From Thermoguttaceae bacterium (GTDB lineage Bacteria; Planctomycetota; Planctomycetia; Pirellulales; Thermoguttaceae), in contig JAFRFG010000004.1 in NCBI GenBank assembly GCA_017434455.1, forward strand, positions 1 through 40,971: a stretch of 40,971 nucleotides of DNA, written 5' to 3'. This document shows, one piece after another, positions 1 through 9,300 of this stretch; the stretch's first letter is position 1; each line of letters starts with the position of its first letter. The notes beneath the pieces were generated by a model. It saw only the letters and a list, made by a program, of their open reading frames with translations. It did not search any database and was not told where the DNA came from. The translations under genes and the position numbers were made by a program.

Positions 1-121
1 GTTCGGGAACCTCCGGATCAAGGTCTGTTTAACGACTCCCCGAAGATTTTCGCAGTTTTCCGCGCCCTTCAACGCCTTCTGATGCCAAGACATCCCCTAT
101 GCGCCCTTCATCGTTTGATCG
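1..121 (-). rRNA. rrl: 23S ribosomal RNA, 5' end (partial)
   Basis: Read on the minus strand, this stretch follows the start of bacterial 23S rRNA. A GATCAAACGATGAAGG-like start is followed by GGATGTCTTGGCATCAGAAG and then by CTTGATCCGGAGGTTCCCGAA, matching domain I positions of about 1-120 in the E. coli molecule as I remember it. The gene runs off the left edge. The exact 5' end (about 120-121) is set by analogy with E. coli, not by data. A protein gene with its own terminator lies directly upstream instead of a 16S gene or spacer tRNAs, so this 23S gene does not appear to be in a standard 16S-23S operon. Confidence 0.9.
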
Positions 122-140
122 CAGGAATCGAATATTCCTG
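122..140 (-). other. Hairpin just upstream of 23S rRNA
   Basis: A 7-bp perfect stem (CAGGAAT/ATTCCTG) with a five-base loop ends one base from the inferred 23S 5' end. It may mark a processing site in the precursor; that is inference from position only. Confidence 0.4.
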
Positions 141-366
141 TTCATCAACGACACCACGACTGTTCGCTTGTCAATCGTGTTGTAACGTCCTATTTCTCGA
201 GTATCTAATATCTCGCGCTGTATTACTCTGCCGCTTAAAGATCCGCGCCTTGCGGCGCGCCCTCCATCGGCTTCATCTACAGTCTTTAGATGCCACTCTT
301 GCTTTTTCCGATTGTCAAGGTTCTGGTGTCTTACGCCAACCCAACAGGGGGGCAAGACAAGGGCGA

Positions 367-394
367 ATTCTACCCAGCGGTAAAAAAGCGTCAA
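367..394 (-). promoter_or_regulatory. Probable rRNA promoter
   Basis: On the minus strand, TTGACG (389-394) is followed after 16 bases by TAGAAT (367-372). It lies downstream of the terminator at 501-526 and about 245 bases before the 23S start. A further leader hairpin (CGCGCC/GGCGCG, 245-260) lies between. The rest of 122-500 shows no convincing coding sequence; open frames here have no family features and cross the rRNA leader. Confidence 0.5.
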
Positions 395-500
395 GGGCCC
401 GGGAAGAGGTTTTTAGGGGGAATTTTACGCGGCCGCGCTTAAAGGTTGGTTTTCGTCTGTTTCGCGCCGGAGTCAACGAAAGAATAAGCCCCGCTGGGGA

Positions 501-526
501 GAAAAAACTCCCGCCTCCGGCGGGAG
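501..526 (-). terminator. Rho-independent terminator
   Basis: An 8-bp GC stem (CTCCCGCC/GGCGGGAG, 3-base loop) is followed on the minus strand by TTTTTTC. It sits 35 bases after the stop of the gene at 561-1646 and separates it from the 23S leader. Confidence 0.85.
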
Positions 527-560
527 CAAGGGTGAAAAACCTAAGATTCTCGCGCAATGG

Positions 561-1646
561 CTAGATCATCGGGGCACTGATCGCCACGAAGACCAGCAGA
601 TCGCGCCACAGAGACTTTCCCCCCATGATCTTCGAGAGGGAATCCCCCAGCCCCGGCTCCTGGCCGTTTGTTTTTTCGGGGATCGGCACCAGCCCAAGAT
701 CGATCAGAAGGATCCGGTCGCGAGGGAACGAGATCTTTTCCTCCACCTCACGGGTGGCGATTTGCGGGGTCTCACCGTTGAGCTGCTGACGGGGAGACTG
801 CGACGTCGGTATCCGCAGCGCGAAGGTGTGCATCTTCTCGACCACCGTGGAATTGCACGAGATCATAAACTCGATCAAATCGCCGTTGGTCGACAGCAGC
901 GGGGTCACCTCGATCCGATACCCCTCGTCGATCGAGGTCTTGTCGGTCACGAACCCGTTGGGATTCGACGCCGCGACCTGAATGTCCCGGGAATACTCCC
1001 GCTTCGGCGCGGGGAAGACCCAGCCGAACGTCTCGGCGTTCGGGACAATATTTCTGGCTTGATTGAGTTCCTCAAAATCGCTCCGGCGCGAGAGGAACTG
1101 CATCAGGGAAGTATACCCGGTGTTATCGAGAGTCCAGCACGAGACCCCCTCGGCCTTGGCGGGATAGGGACGGATCCAATCGGCCCCCTTCGTGCGCCAG
1201 TCGGGAGAATCGACCGAGACGATCTTGACGGTGAACTGCTGTTTTTTCTTCTCCGGATCCATAAACCGGTCGAGAACGTTCGAGATGTACTGCTGAACTT
1301 TCACCGTATGATAGACCCGAAGATGAGAGCTGTCGGCCGAAAGAAAACCGAACGGTTCCCCGAACCAGAACGACTCGCCGGTGTCGGCCATGATCCAGCT
1401 GAGGATCGTCTGCTCGGGATGCTGCAGATTCGGGTACTGAGAGGTATAGGGGGTCAGGTCGTAATCGACATAGATCTGGCCCGCCTCCGAGGGGAGCGAT
1501 GCCGCCCCCTGCCGCGCGGTCGTGTGCTTGGGCCCTTCGAACGATTCCTGCGCCGGGGATCGCGGCATGAAGAGAAAAAGAATCACCGACACCGATAGGG
1601 TGAGAATCGTCTTGGCCAGGCCGGAATAAAAACGAAGATAGTTCAT
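561..1646 (-). CDS. Secreted secretin-like protein of unknown role
   Basis: This 361-residue protein begins with a signal peptide: MNYLRF, a hydrophobic run at about residues 12-27, then PRSPAQE. I chose the ATG at 1646 because AGGTG lies seven bases before it and the signal peptide then sits at the N-terminus; an open frame continues upstream to 1769 without such support. The middle part (YDLTPYT..., 'LRVYHT' and 'FTVKIVSVD' motifs) and the beta-rich C-terminal part ('RIEVTPLLSTNGDLIEF') resemble the N0/secretin-fold layout of type II/III secretion secretins. There is no complete secretin pore domain. Similar stand-alone proteins occur in planctomycetes, as far as I recall. It could act in the periplasm or outer membrane; the function is not known. 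A terminator follows at 501-526. Confidence 0.6.
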   Translation of the reverse strand: MNYLRFYSGLAKTILTLSVSVILFLFMPRSPAQESFEGPKHTTARQGAASLPSEAGQIYVDYDLTPYTSQYPNLQHPEQTILSWIMADTGESFWFGEPFGFLSADSSHLRVYHTVKVQQYISNVLDRFMDPEKKKQQFTVKIVSVDSPDWRTKGADWIRPYPAKAEGVSCWTLDNTGYTSLMQFLSRRSDFEELNQARNIVPNAETFGWVFPAPKREYSRDIQVAASNPNGFVTDKTSIDEGYRIEVTPLLSTNGDLIEFMISCNSTVVEKMHTFALRIPTSQSPRQQLNGETPQIATREVEEKISFPRDRILLIDLGLVPIPEKTNGQEPGLGDSLSKIMGGKSLWRDLLVFVAISAPMI

Positions 1647-1790
1647 TTCGGAGCACCTAATGCGCTTGGGCGAAACCGCGTTTGCCCGACATCTTATATC
1701 TCTTGGGGCCCAAATTATGCCGCGGCAGATTCTAGCGAAGAGGGGGTAATAGGTCAAGAGAATTCCCACTTGAGGATACGATGACGATAG

Positions 1791-1835
1791 AAAAAAGACG
1801 CCGGAAGCCCCCAGAGCGGTCTTTCCGGCGTCTTT
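1791..1835 (-). terminator. Terminator of the fab operon
   Basis: A 13-bp perfect stem (AAAGACGCCGGAA/TTCCGGCGTCTTT, 1794-1806 with 1823-1835) is followed on the minus strand by a T-run (TTTTTTCTATC). It lies 21 bases after the fabF stop. Confidence 0.85.
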
Positions 1836-1856
1836 CGAAAAAGCAAGGGTGGAATC

Positions 1857-3095
1857 TTACAGATCGGTCCCCTTCCCGACCAGGATACAGGCGTTGTGGC
1901 CGCCGAAGCCGAAACTGTTGGAGATCGCCCGGCGAAGCGGCTTTTCCTTCGGCTGAAGGGGAGTGAAGTCGAGGTGGCACTCCGGATCTTGGTTGATCAG
2001 GTTGATGGTCGGCGGAACGACATTGTCACGCAGCGCCAAGAGCGTCACGATCAGTTCGACACCGCCGCTGCCGCCTAAAAGGTGACCGATCATACTCTTG
2101 GTGCTCGAGGTCGACAGGGTCTTGATTTCGGCGCTGAAGAGACGCTCGATCGCCGCCGACTCGGCGATATCCCCCAAAATGGTGCTCGTCCCATGGAGGT
2201 TGATATAATCGATATCGCCGGTACCGAGATGGGCATTTCGAAGGGTGGATTCCATCGCCGCCGCGGCGAAGATCCCTTCGCTGTCGGGCTTGGTAATATG
2301 GCAGGCGTCGGTCGTGATGCCACAGCCGAGAACCTCCCCCAAGATGGCGGCGCCGCGTTTTTTGGCGTGCTCGTAATCCTCAAAAACGAGGATCCCCGCC
2401 CCTTCGCCCAGAACAAAGCCGTCGCGATCTTTGTCGAACGGCCGGCTGGCCCCTTCCGGATCGTCGTTTCGCTCGGAGAGGGCCCGCATCGCGCTAAACC
2501 CGCCCAGACCGAGGTTCGTCACGGCCGACTCGGTTCCCCCGGTGATGACCACGTCGCACTCTTCGCAGCGGATGGTCCTAAAGGCGTCGGCCATCGCGTC
2601 GTTGGCCGACGCGCAAGCCGTCGCCACCCCCCGGGCCGGCCCATGGATTTGATAGGCGATGGCGATGTTCCCCGCCGCGGCGTTGAGCATAATCTTCGGG
2701 ATGGTATAAGGCGAGATCTTGCTGGCGCTTAAGTTCCGATAGCGATCTTCCTGAACCTCGATCTCCCCTAGACCACCAACCCCGCAGCCGACGATCGAGG
2801 CGCAGCGGAACGGGTCTTCCCGGGAAAAATCAATTCTCGCCATAGCCACCGCGTCACGCGCGGCCGCCAGCGCGAAAAGAGTAAAACGATCGAGACGACG
2901 GATATCCTTGATATCGAAATGGTCTTGCGGAACAAACTCGTTGCACATTCCGACAATCTGCGAACGGAAGTCGGAAAACTGCTCGTACCGCTTGACGCCG
3001 CTTTCACCGCGGAGCATCCGCTGCCAGACCGTCTCGACCTGACAGCCAAGGGGAGTGACCAGCCCATAACCGGTTACGACAACACGTCTGCTCAT
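1857..3095 (-). CDS. fabF: Beta-ketoacyl-ACP synthase II
   Basis: FabF condenses malonyl-ACP with acyl-ACP in the elongation cycle of fatty-acid synthesis in the cytoplasm. The 412 residues have the family's usual length. The catalytic Cys-His-His set is visible: Cys161 in ATACASANDAM, His301 in NLHGTST and His338 in KSMIGHLLGG, with GFGGHN near the C-terminus. An in-frame TTG lies directly before the ATG (3098). GAGG sits about 12 bases before the TTG, so either start is possible; I give the ATG because FabF proteins commonly begin MSxRRVVVTG. It is the last gene of rpmF-fabD-fabG-acpP-fabF and is preceded by an unusually long structured spacer (3099-3375). Confidence 0.95.
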   Translation of the reverse strand: MSRRVVVTGYGLVTPLGCQVETVWQRMLRGESGVKRYEQFSDFRSQIVGMCNEFVPQDHFDIKDIRRLDRFTLFALAAARDAVAMARIDFSREDPFRCASIVGCGVGGLGEIEVQEDRYRNLSASKISPYTIPKIMLNAAAGNIAIAYQIHGPARGVATACASANDAMADAFRTIRCEECDVVITGGTESAVTNLGLGGFSAMRALSERNDDPEGASRPFDKDRDGFVLGEGAGILVFEDYEHAKKRGAAILGEVLGCGITTDACHITKPDSEGIFAAAAMESTLRNAHLGTGDIDYINLHGTSTILGDIAESAAIERLFSAEIKTLSTSSTKSMIGHLLGGSGGVELIVTLLALRDNVVPPTINLINQDPECHLDFTPLQPKEKPLRRAISNSFGFGGHNACILVGKGTDL

Positions 3096-3173
3096 CAACT
3101 ACCGCACTTTCCTCTTTTGGAGACGATCGCGGGCGCGTTTCGACCGTCAGAGCTTACGCAGCGAAACATAACA

Positions 3174-3341
3174 CGTTTGCCGGGTTACAGTACGAACTCC
3201 CCGCCCCGTCGCGCGGTACACTTCGGGTAAGGGAATGCCCGGCAAACGACAATAAAAGACCTTTCAACGAATAAAGCATCTCTTGGCTCGGGGAATTGAG
3301 ACACGCGCTGAGGTGTCAAAACAGCTCAAACCAAGAGATGC
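3174..3341 (-). promoter_or_regulatory. Structured acpP-fabF spacer (two long inverted repeats)
   Basis: The 280-base spacer carries two 11-bp perfect inverted repeats. CGTTTGCCGGG (3174-3184) pairs with CCCGGCAAACG (3238-3248). GCATCTCTTGG (3276-3286) pairs with CCAAGAGATGC (3331-3341). Inside the second are TTGA/TCAA and GACAC/GTGTC stems, so the RNA could fold as a three-tier stem. Neither is followed by a clean T-run in the operon direction. It may be a leader, processing site or partial terminator controlling fabF; this is inferred from structure only. Confidence 0.5.
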
Positions 3342-3375
3342 CCTTTTGCCCGGAGGCCCGCTTTAAGGGGAGAGC

Positions 3376-3633
3376 TTACTCGGCATCCCCCTTGTTCAGG
3401 GATTTCTCGATGTTGTCGATCACCTGACCGACGGTCGAGATATTCTGGGCGTCTTCCTCGACGATATCGATATCGAAATTCTCCTCGAAGACGATGATCA
3501 GCTCGGCGATGTCGAGCGAGTCGGCGCCAAGGTCATTGGCGATATCGGTCGACTCGGTGATAGTCTTGCTGTCAGCGCCAAGCTGCTCGGCGATGATATC
3601 GATAACTTTCGTCTTGATTTCGTTCCTATCCAT
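3376..3633 (-). CDS. acpP: Acyl carrier protein
   Basis: This 85-residue acidic protein carries the growing acyl chain on a phosphopantetheine arm. The attachment site is Ser39 in the classic GADSLD motif, followed by the EENFDIDI(V)EEDA helix typical of ACPs. Length and charge fit the family. The start is the ATG at 3633 (MDRNEIKTKV); a long open frame upstream in the same phase is the out-of-frame shadow of fabG. It lies between fabG and fabF on the same strand, the usual place in a bacterial fab cluster. Confidence 0.97.
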   Translation of the reverse strand: MDRNEIKTKVIDIIAEQLGADSKTITESTDIANDLGADSLDIAELIIVFEENFDIDIVEEDAQNISTVGQVIDNIEKSLNKGDAE

Positions 3634-3755
3634 AATGGTTCTCTTCACTTTCTGTGCCGCCTGCCGCTCCCGGCCGGTCAAAAAAACGGCCTTGGAAAAA
3701 CAAAAGCGGCTGGATGAAAATTGTCCTCGCGCTTCGCGCGCAAAGGGTGAGCGCT

Positions 3756-4508
3756 TTACATAATCATTCCGCCGTCGATGGCGATGATCTGGCCGGTCAC
3801 GAACGACGCCTCGGGTGAGGCAAAGAACAGAACGGCGTTGGCGATATCTTCGGGCTGACCGAAGCGGCCGACGGGAATGCGGTTCATCATTTCGGTAACG
3901 ATCATCGGATCGAGAACCGCGGTCATATCGGTTTCGATGAAACCGGGGGAGATGACGTTGACGGTGATGTTCCGATTGGCGACCTCTTTGGCGACCGTGC
4001 GGGTGAAACCGATCACGCCGGCCTTCGACGCGGAATAGTTGGCCTGGCCGCGGTTGCCGATCATACCGCTGATACTGGCGATGTTGATGACTCGGCCGTA
4101 CTTCTTTTTGCGCATCGCGCTGATGAAGGCACGGGTGACGAGGAACGGACCGCGGAGGTTGACGGCAATCACGTCGTCCCACTGCTCATCGGTCATCACG
4201 CGAAGCAGCGTGTCGCGCGTGATACCGGCGTTATTGACCAGAATATCGACCCGGCCGCCGTACTGTTCGAGAATTTTGGCGGCCGTCTCTTTGACCGCGT
4301 CCGAATCGGCCACGTTGCAGATGAAAGCCGTCGCTTTGCCGCCGTCGGCGTTGATCTGCTCGACAGAGGCGTTGAGCTTCTCGGCGTTCGTCCCTATGCA
4401 GGCAACGGCGGCCCCGGCTTTGGAAAGGGCCTTAGCGACGCCAAAACCGATCCCTCGCGTGGCGCCGGTAACGACGGCAACCTGACCGTTCAAATCGACC
4501 TGAATCAT
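3756..4508 (-). CDS. fabG: 3-oxoacyl-ACP reductase
   Basis: FabG reduces beta-ketoacyl-ACP with NADPH in fatty-acid elongation. The 250-residue short-chain dehydrogenase shows the nucleotide-binding TGATRGIG (residues 14-21), NNAG at 92-95, and the catalytic Ser145, Tyr158 and Lys162 in the usual spacing (YSASK). It ends in the typical FabG 'TGQIIAIDGGM' tail. The ATG at 4508 has an ideal GGAGGA seven bases upstream. It lies between fabD and acpP. The 120-base gap to acpP is non-coding and contains a short GGCCG/CGGCC hairpin. Confidence 0.96.
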   Translation of the reverse strand: MIQVDLNGQVAVVTGATRGIGFGVAKALSKAGAAVACIGTNAEKLNASVEQINADGGKATAFICNVADSDAVKETAAKILEQYGGRVDILVNNAGITRDTLLRVMTDEQWDDVIAVNLRGPFLVTRAFISAMRKKKYGRVINIASISGMIGNRGQANYSASKAGVIGFTRTVAKEVANRNITVNVISPGFIETDMTAVLDPMIVTEMMNRIPVGRFGQPEDIANAVLFFASPEASFVTGQIIAIDGGMIM

Positions 4509-4675
4509 GTATTTCCTCCTTTTGATTCGCTTAAGCCGAGCGCAAAAATATATTTCGCAACTGTCTCTTCACGGGCCTCACTTACCATTTTAGCGGAAAA
4601 CATCTCAAATGGAAGATGTCTTTCGCCTATATTATAGCACACGCGGGCGGCTGATCGGCAAGGGACGGCTGCCGG

Positions 4676-5581
4676 CTAGAATTCGACCCCCGTCATCGGC
4701 ATTTTGCGATCGATCCTCTTCATCAGGCCGCGCAGGACACGTCCGGGCCCCACTTCGTAAAACTGGTCGAACCCGTCGGCAATCAGCGCGCGAACGGTCT
4801 CTTCCCAGCGAACCGAGCTGGTCAGCTGCGCCAGGAGGGTCCGGCGAATGTCGTCCGGATCGCTGTGGGAACGAACGTCGACGTTGCTGATGACCGAAAT
4901 CTTCGGAGAAACGACCGGTGTCGAGGCCAATTGCGAAGAAAGGGCCTCGGCGGCGGAAGCCATCATCGGCGTATGGAAAGCGCCCGCCACCGCCAGGGGG
5001 ACGACCCTCATCGCGCCGGCGGCCTCCGCCATTTGAGCGACACGCTCACAAGCGTCCCGGGTACCCGAGACAGAGTAATTTTTGGGACAGAGATAGTTGG
5101 CGACCTTCAGAACATCCCCCTGAGCCGCCTCTTCGCACAGACGCTCCACGTCCGCAGCGTCCAGTCCGAGGATGGCGACCATACCGCCGGCCAGGGAATC
5201 GGCGGCCTGCTGCATCGCCTCACCCCGTTTTTGGACCAGGCGCAGGGCGTCCTCAAACGAAAACGCGCCGGCGAAATAAAGGGCGGTGTATTCGCCCAAA
5301 CTCAAGCCGGCCGCGGCGGCGGCCGTATCGATCACCTCGGGCTGATCGGCCTTCAGCTGCAGCAGCGCCGCGCAGCTGGCGGTGAAGATCGCCGGCTGAC
5401 AGACGGCGGTGGAGTCAAGTTTTTCTTTCGGGCCGTTAATACAGACCTCGGCCAGATCATAACCGAGAATCTCGGAAGCGCGAGAAAACAGTTCCGTCAC
5501 CTCGGGCCGAGCGAGCATCTCCTGCCCCATCCCGACCGTCTGCGCCCCCTGACCGGGGAATAAAAGAGCGATTTTTCCCAT
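4676..5581 (-). CDS. fabD: Malonyl-CoA:ACP transacylase
   Basis: FabD loads malonyl groups onto ACP. The 301-residue protein has the N-terminal FPGQGAQ motif, the nucleophile Ser94 in GLSLGE, Arg119 in QKRGEAMQ and the catalytic His203 in AGAFHTPMM. The start at 5581 is preceded by GGAG with an eight-base spacer. An open frame runs 62 codons further upstream, but that part has no family match and overlaps the palindrome-containing leader. Length fits the family. Confidence 0.96.
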   Translation of the reverse strand: MGKIALLFPGQGAQTVGMGQEMLARPEVTELFSRASEILGYDLAEVCINGPKEKLDSTAVCQPAIFTASCAALLQLKADQPEVIDTAAAAAGLSLGEYTALYFAGAFSFEDALRLVQKRGEAMQQAADSLAGGMVAILGLDAADVERLCEEAAQGDVLKVANYLCPKNYSVSGTRDACERVAQMAEAAGAMRVVPLAVAGAFHTPMMASAAEALSSQLASTPVVSPKISVISNVDVRSHSDPDDIRRTLLAQLTSSVRWEETVRALIADGFDQFYEVGPGRVLRGLMKRIDRKMPMTGVEF

Positions 5582-5725
5582 AAAAAAAACTCCGATTCTA
5601 CGCTTGCCGGACACCTCTTTCGCAGGCGCCATACAGCTATAGAACCGGAGATTTTCGCCTTCACCGAAAACATCCCCGACCCAAGGTATGGAACCTAAGC
5701 CGGTTTGCATACGGCCCCACAGCGG

Positions 5726-5745
5726 CGATGTTTCGCGAAACATCG
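5726..5745. promoter_or_regulatory. 20-bp perfect palindrome between rpmF and fabD
   Basis: CGATGTTTCGCGAAACATCG reads identically on both strands. It lies in a 313-base gap between rpmF and fabD that holds no gene; plsX and fabH, which often occupy this place, are absent. It could be an operator for a dimeric repressor of the fab genes or an RNA hairpin. The half-site TGTTTCG recalls the ParB site parS, but the centre is two bases shorter than the usual parS. Confidence 0.5.
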
Positions 5746-5894
5746 AACAAGAGGGAAAAACCGGCAATGCCGCCGCTTTCGGCTCAACGAACCATCACCG
5801 CCTGCGGCGGGGAGCGGCCTTTTGAGGTGTCAGGGCTGTTTTAGACGAATCGTCAAAAGACCCGATCACGCTATCGGTCTTGCGTCCGTGGACG

Positions 5895-6074
5895 TTACTC
5901 TTCGGTCGAAACGACCTTACGACCCATGTAGTAACCGCAGTTGGCGCAGACGGTGTGGTTCAGATTCACCTTTCCACACTCGGGGCAACGGGCCATCGAA
6001 GCGGGCTTCTTGCCGTCTTGCGAACGACGGGAACCGGTTCTCGCATTACTGTGTTTTCTTTTCGGAACTGCCAT
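5895..6074 (-). CDS. rpmF: Ribosomal protein bL32
   Basis: A 59-residue basic protein of the large ribosomal subunit. It begins MAVPKRKHSNARTGSRRS, the typical L32 start, and has a zinc-ribbon with CPECG (residues 30-34) and CANCGYY (43-49), so this is the zinc-binding C+ form. The ATG at 6074 is preceded by AAGGCGAG. It heads the fab gene cluster, as rpmF does in many bacteria, and lies about 90 bases after a strong promoter. Confidence 0.95.
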   Translation of the reverse strand: MAVPKRKHSNARTGSRRSQDGKKPASMARCPECGKVNLNHTVCANCGYYMGRKVVSTEE

Positions 6075-6169
6075 TTTCTCGCCTTGATATGTCCAGACAA
6101 CCTCTTATCAAGCAGCCGGCCGACAGATAACAGCTAAGCTGCTTTTTAAACGCAACGCTAATCGGGACG

Positions 6170-6197
6170 ATTATCCCCAAACTAAGGTTTCTGTCAA
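6170..6197 (-). promoter_or_regulatory. Promoter of the rpmF-fab operon
   Basis: On the minus strand, TTGACA (6192-6197) is followed after 16 bases by GATAAT (6170-6175), five of six matches to the consensus. It faces rpmF. The rest of the 307-base gap to the divergent gene at 6382 holds a small CCCCT/AGGGG hairpin at about 6249-6265 and nothing else I can support. Confidence 0.7.
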
Positions 6198-6381
6198 CAG
6201 GGGGTAAGAGCACTGTCTCTTTGGCGCGAACAAGGAGGGAAGAAAACTCCCCTTGAATAGAGGGGGCTGTTTATGTAAGATTTTAGGGGGGATAAAGCCG
6301 ATATCCACCACATACACCAAAGTATGCAGATTCCATAAATCCCCTTGCATAACCAAATACGCCGAACCGAAACATAGTGAC

Positions 6382-9300
6382 ATGTCATCTTCGCCCCGTG
6401 AAATCGACGGCAGCGCTGCCGGAGTAAATAATAACGTTCCTTCTGACTCCTCTCCCCGGCTCTGGACCAAGGGTTTTATCGCCATCCTGATCACCCAGTT
6501 TATGGTTGCCCTCAACGACAACCTCTTCCGCTGGCTGATCATTCCGATCGGAAAATGCGCCGTCGGCTGGAGCGATAACCCCGATAAGGTTCGCACCATC
6601 GGGGCGGTCGTCTTCCTTCTCCCCTTCCTGCTGCTGACCACATACGCCGGTTTTTTCTGTGACCGTTACGACAGGCGCAAGGTCATTATCGCCTGCAAGA
6701 TCGCCGAGGTGATCATCATTGTCATGGGGGTATTCGGCATCCTCGCGCAGTCGGTCCATTTCATGCTCGTGGTTCTGTGCCTGCTCGGGGCTCAAAGCGC
6801 GTTCTTCAGTCCCGCCAAGTACAGCTCGCTTCCGACAATCGTTCCGCTGGCCCGCATTTCCGAGGCCAACGGCTATTACTCCCTCACGACGCTGGTCGCC
6901 TGTGTCGGGGGACAGCTTCTCGGCTCGATTCTCTTCGTGATGACCACCCCGATGCCCGACGGCAAACCGCTGATCGGCCAAGGGGGGCTCTATCACTGGT
7001 ACTGGTGGGCCGGGGCACTGCTGGCGGTCGCCGTGATCGGGCTGATCTCCAGTCTTTTCATCCCCAAGATGAAACCGTGCGACCCTCAGGCCCGATTCCC
7101 GCTGAACCCGTTCTACCAGACCTTCGCCGATCTGCGTTTCCTCTTCCGGCAGCGGTTTCTCTTCTGGGTGGCGATGGGAAGCTCCTTCTTCTGGGGGCTC
7201 GGCGCGCTGGCCCAGCTGAATATCGATAAATTCGGCGACGAAATCCTCTGTGTCCGGCAAGACCACATCGGCCTGCTCCTTGTCGCTCTGACGTTCGGGC
7301 TGGGGCTCGGGGCGATGCTGGCCGGCAAGTGGTCACGCGGCCGTGTCGAACTGGGGATGGTTCCGGTCGGCGCGTTTTTCATCATCGTCTTCGCCGTCGT
7401 CCTTGGGCTGACTCCCCACGCTTCGGTGGGGGAAAACGCCTACGCCTCGCTCGGCTCCTTCCCCTTCCTCTACGGTACCCTGGGGCTGCTTCTTCTGGGG
7501 ACATCCTCGGGAATGTTCGATCTTCCCCTACTGGCCACCCTCCAGACCAAATCCCCCGAAACCCACCGCGGAAGGATCCTGGCCGCCTACAACTTCTACT
7601 CCTTCGGGGCGATGGCGCTGTTCTCGGTCTTTCAGGGAATCCTGGCCGACAAGAACTCGCTTAATTTCTCGGCCAACGGTATCTGGATCACTTGCGCGGT
7701 GATGACTGTCCCGGTCCTCTTCTTCGCGGCCCGGGCCTTCATCACCGAGTTTCTCGACTTTATCGTCCACGCCGTCTTCAAACTGATCTACAACCCGCGG
7801 ATCATCGACCGGGACAACATCCCCGAGAGCGGCGGGGCGCTGTTGGTCAGCAACCACGTCAGCTACATCGACGCCCTTTTAATTTATACCTCGCAGAAAC
7901 GCCCGGTACGCTTCGTCGCCAACATCGACGATCTGCCCGATAACGCCGTCGTCCGCTGGCTTAGCCGCAAAACCGGGACGATCCTCCTGCGCCCGGGAGA
8001 TCGGCGCTCGGTGGTCAACGCCATCCGCGCCGCCAGGGAGGCGCTCGCCCGCGGCGAGGTGGTCTGCATCTTCGCCGAGGGGACGCTGACCCGGACCTGT
8101 CAGATGGGGCCCTTCAAAGAGGGGTTCCTCTCGATGCTCAAGGGGGTGCCGCACCACGCGCCAAAACAGGGGGATGCCGCCCCGTCGGTCCCGATCGTTC
8201 CGGTCTTTATCGGCGGGATGTGGGGAAGTTACTTCACCGAGCTTCGGTACCGCGGCACCAAGCGGAAAATCTCCCGCCTGACGCAGCGCCTGACCGTCGC
8301 CTTCGGGAAGAGAATGTACGACGTGCGGCACAAATACTGGGTCGAGCGCGCCGTCGAGGAACTCGGTGTCGACGCGATGGATCCGGCCCGCTTCCCCAAA
8401 GACCGCCACTTCCGCCTGCCGGCGGTCGAAATGCTCTACAACAACCGCCATTTCGGTAAAACCAGGCGCTTTGCCGACTCGACCGGCGCCGAGCTGACCG
8501 GCCGCGGGGCGATTTTGCGCGCCCTGATCTTCCGGCGGCTGCTCAGACGGCTCATCGCCAAAGACGAGCAGTACGTCGGAGTCCTGCTCCCCTCCACGAT
8601 TCCGGGGATGCTCGCCAACGCCGCGCTGACGATCGATCGGCGGGTTCCGATCAACCTGAACTTCACTACCGGCAACGATACCCTGAACTACTGCTGCGAT
8701 CTGACAGGGATCCGCCATATCATCACCAGTCGGAAATTTCTCCAAAAGGTTCCGTCTCTCAAGCCCCAGACCCCCTGCATCATCTTGGAGGACGCCGCCA
8801 AGACGATCACCGCCGCCGACAAAATCGTCGGTCTGCTGCAGTCGCTGCTGCCGACCTGCTGCCTGATCCGGCTGCTCGGGCTCCATAAGGTGAAGCCGGA
8901 CGACACGATGACCATCGTCTTCACCTCCGGGTCGACCGGACGTCCCAAGGGGGTGGTCCTCAGCCACATGAATATCGCCTGGAATATCAATCAGTTCGTC
9001 CGGCAGTTTAATCCCGGAGATGACTGGTGGATGATGGGGGCTCTTCCCCTGTTCCACTCCTTCGGGTTCACAACCACCATCTGGTGCCCGCTGGTCAGCC
9101 CGCTGAAGGTGGTCTACCACTACAGTCCCCTCGAACCGCGGGTCATCAGCCCGCTGTGCGCCAAATACCCGGTCAGGATCTTCGTCGGCACCCCAACGTT
9201 CTTCCGGCTGTATCTGCGCAAATGCCAGGCGGAGGATCTCAGCCAAATCTACGTCAATATGGCGGGTGCCGAAAAACTTCCCACCGATCTGTCCGTGGCA

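Noticed and set aside
82..564. Open frame of 160 codons on the plus strand (and 121 codons on the minus strand at 29-394)
   Set aside because: They overlap the 23S rRNA start, its leader and a terminator, and show no protein-family features.
5726..5745. ParB binding site parS
   Set aside because: The half-sites resemble parS but the centre lacks the CACGTG core and is two bases short; no par genes are near.
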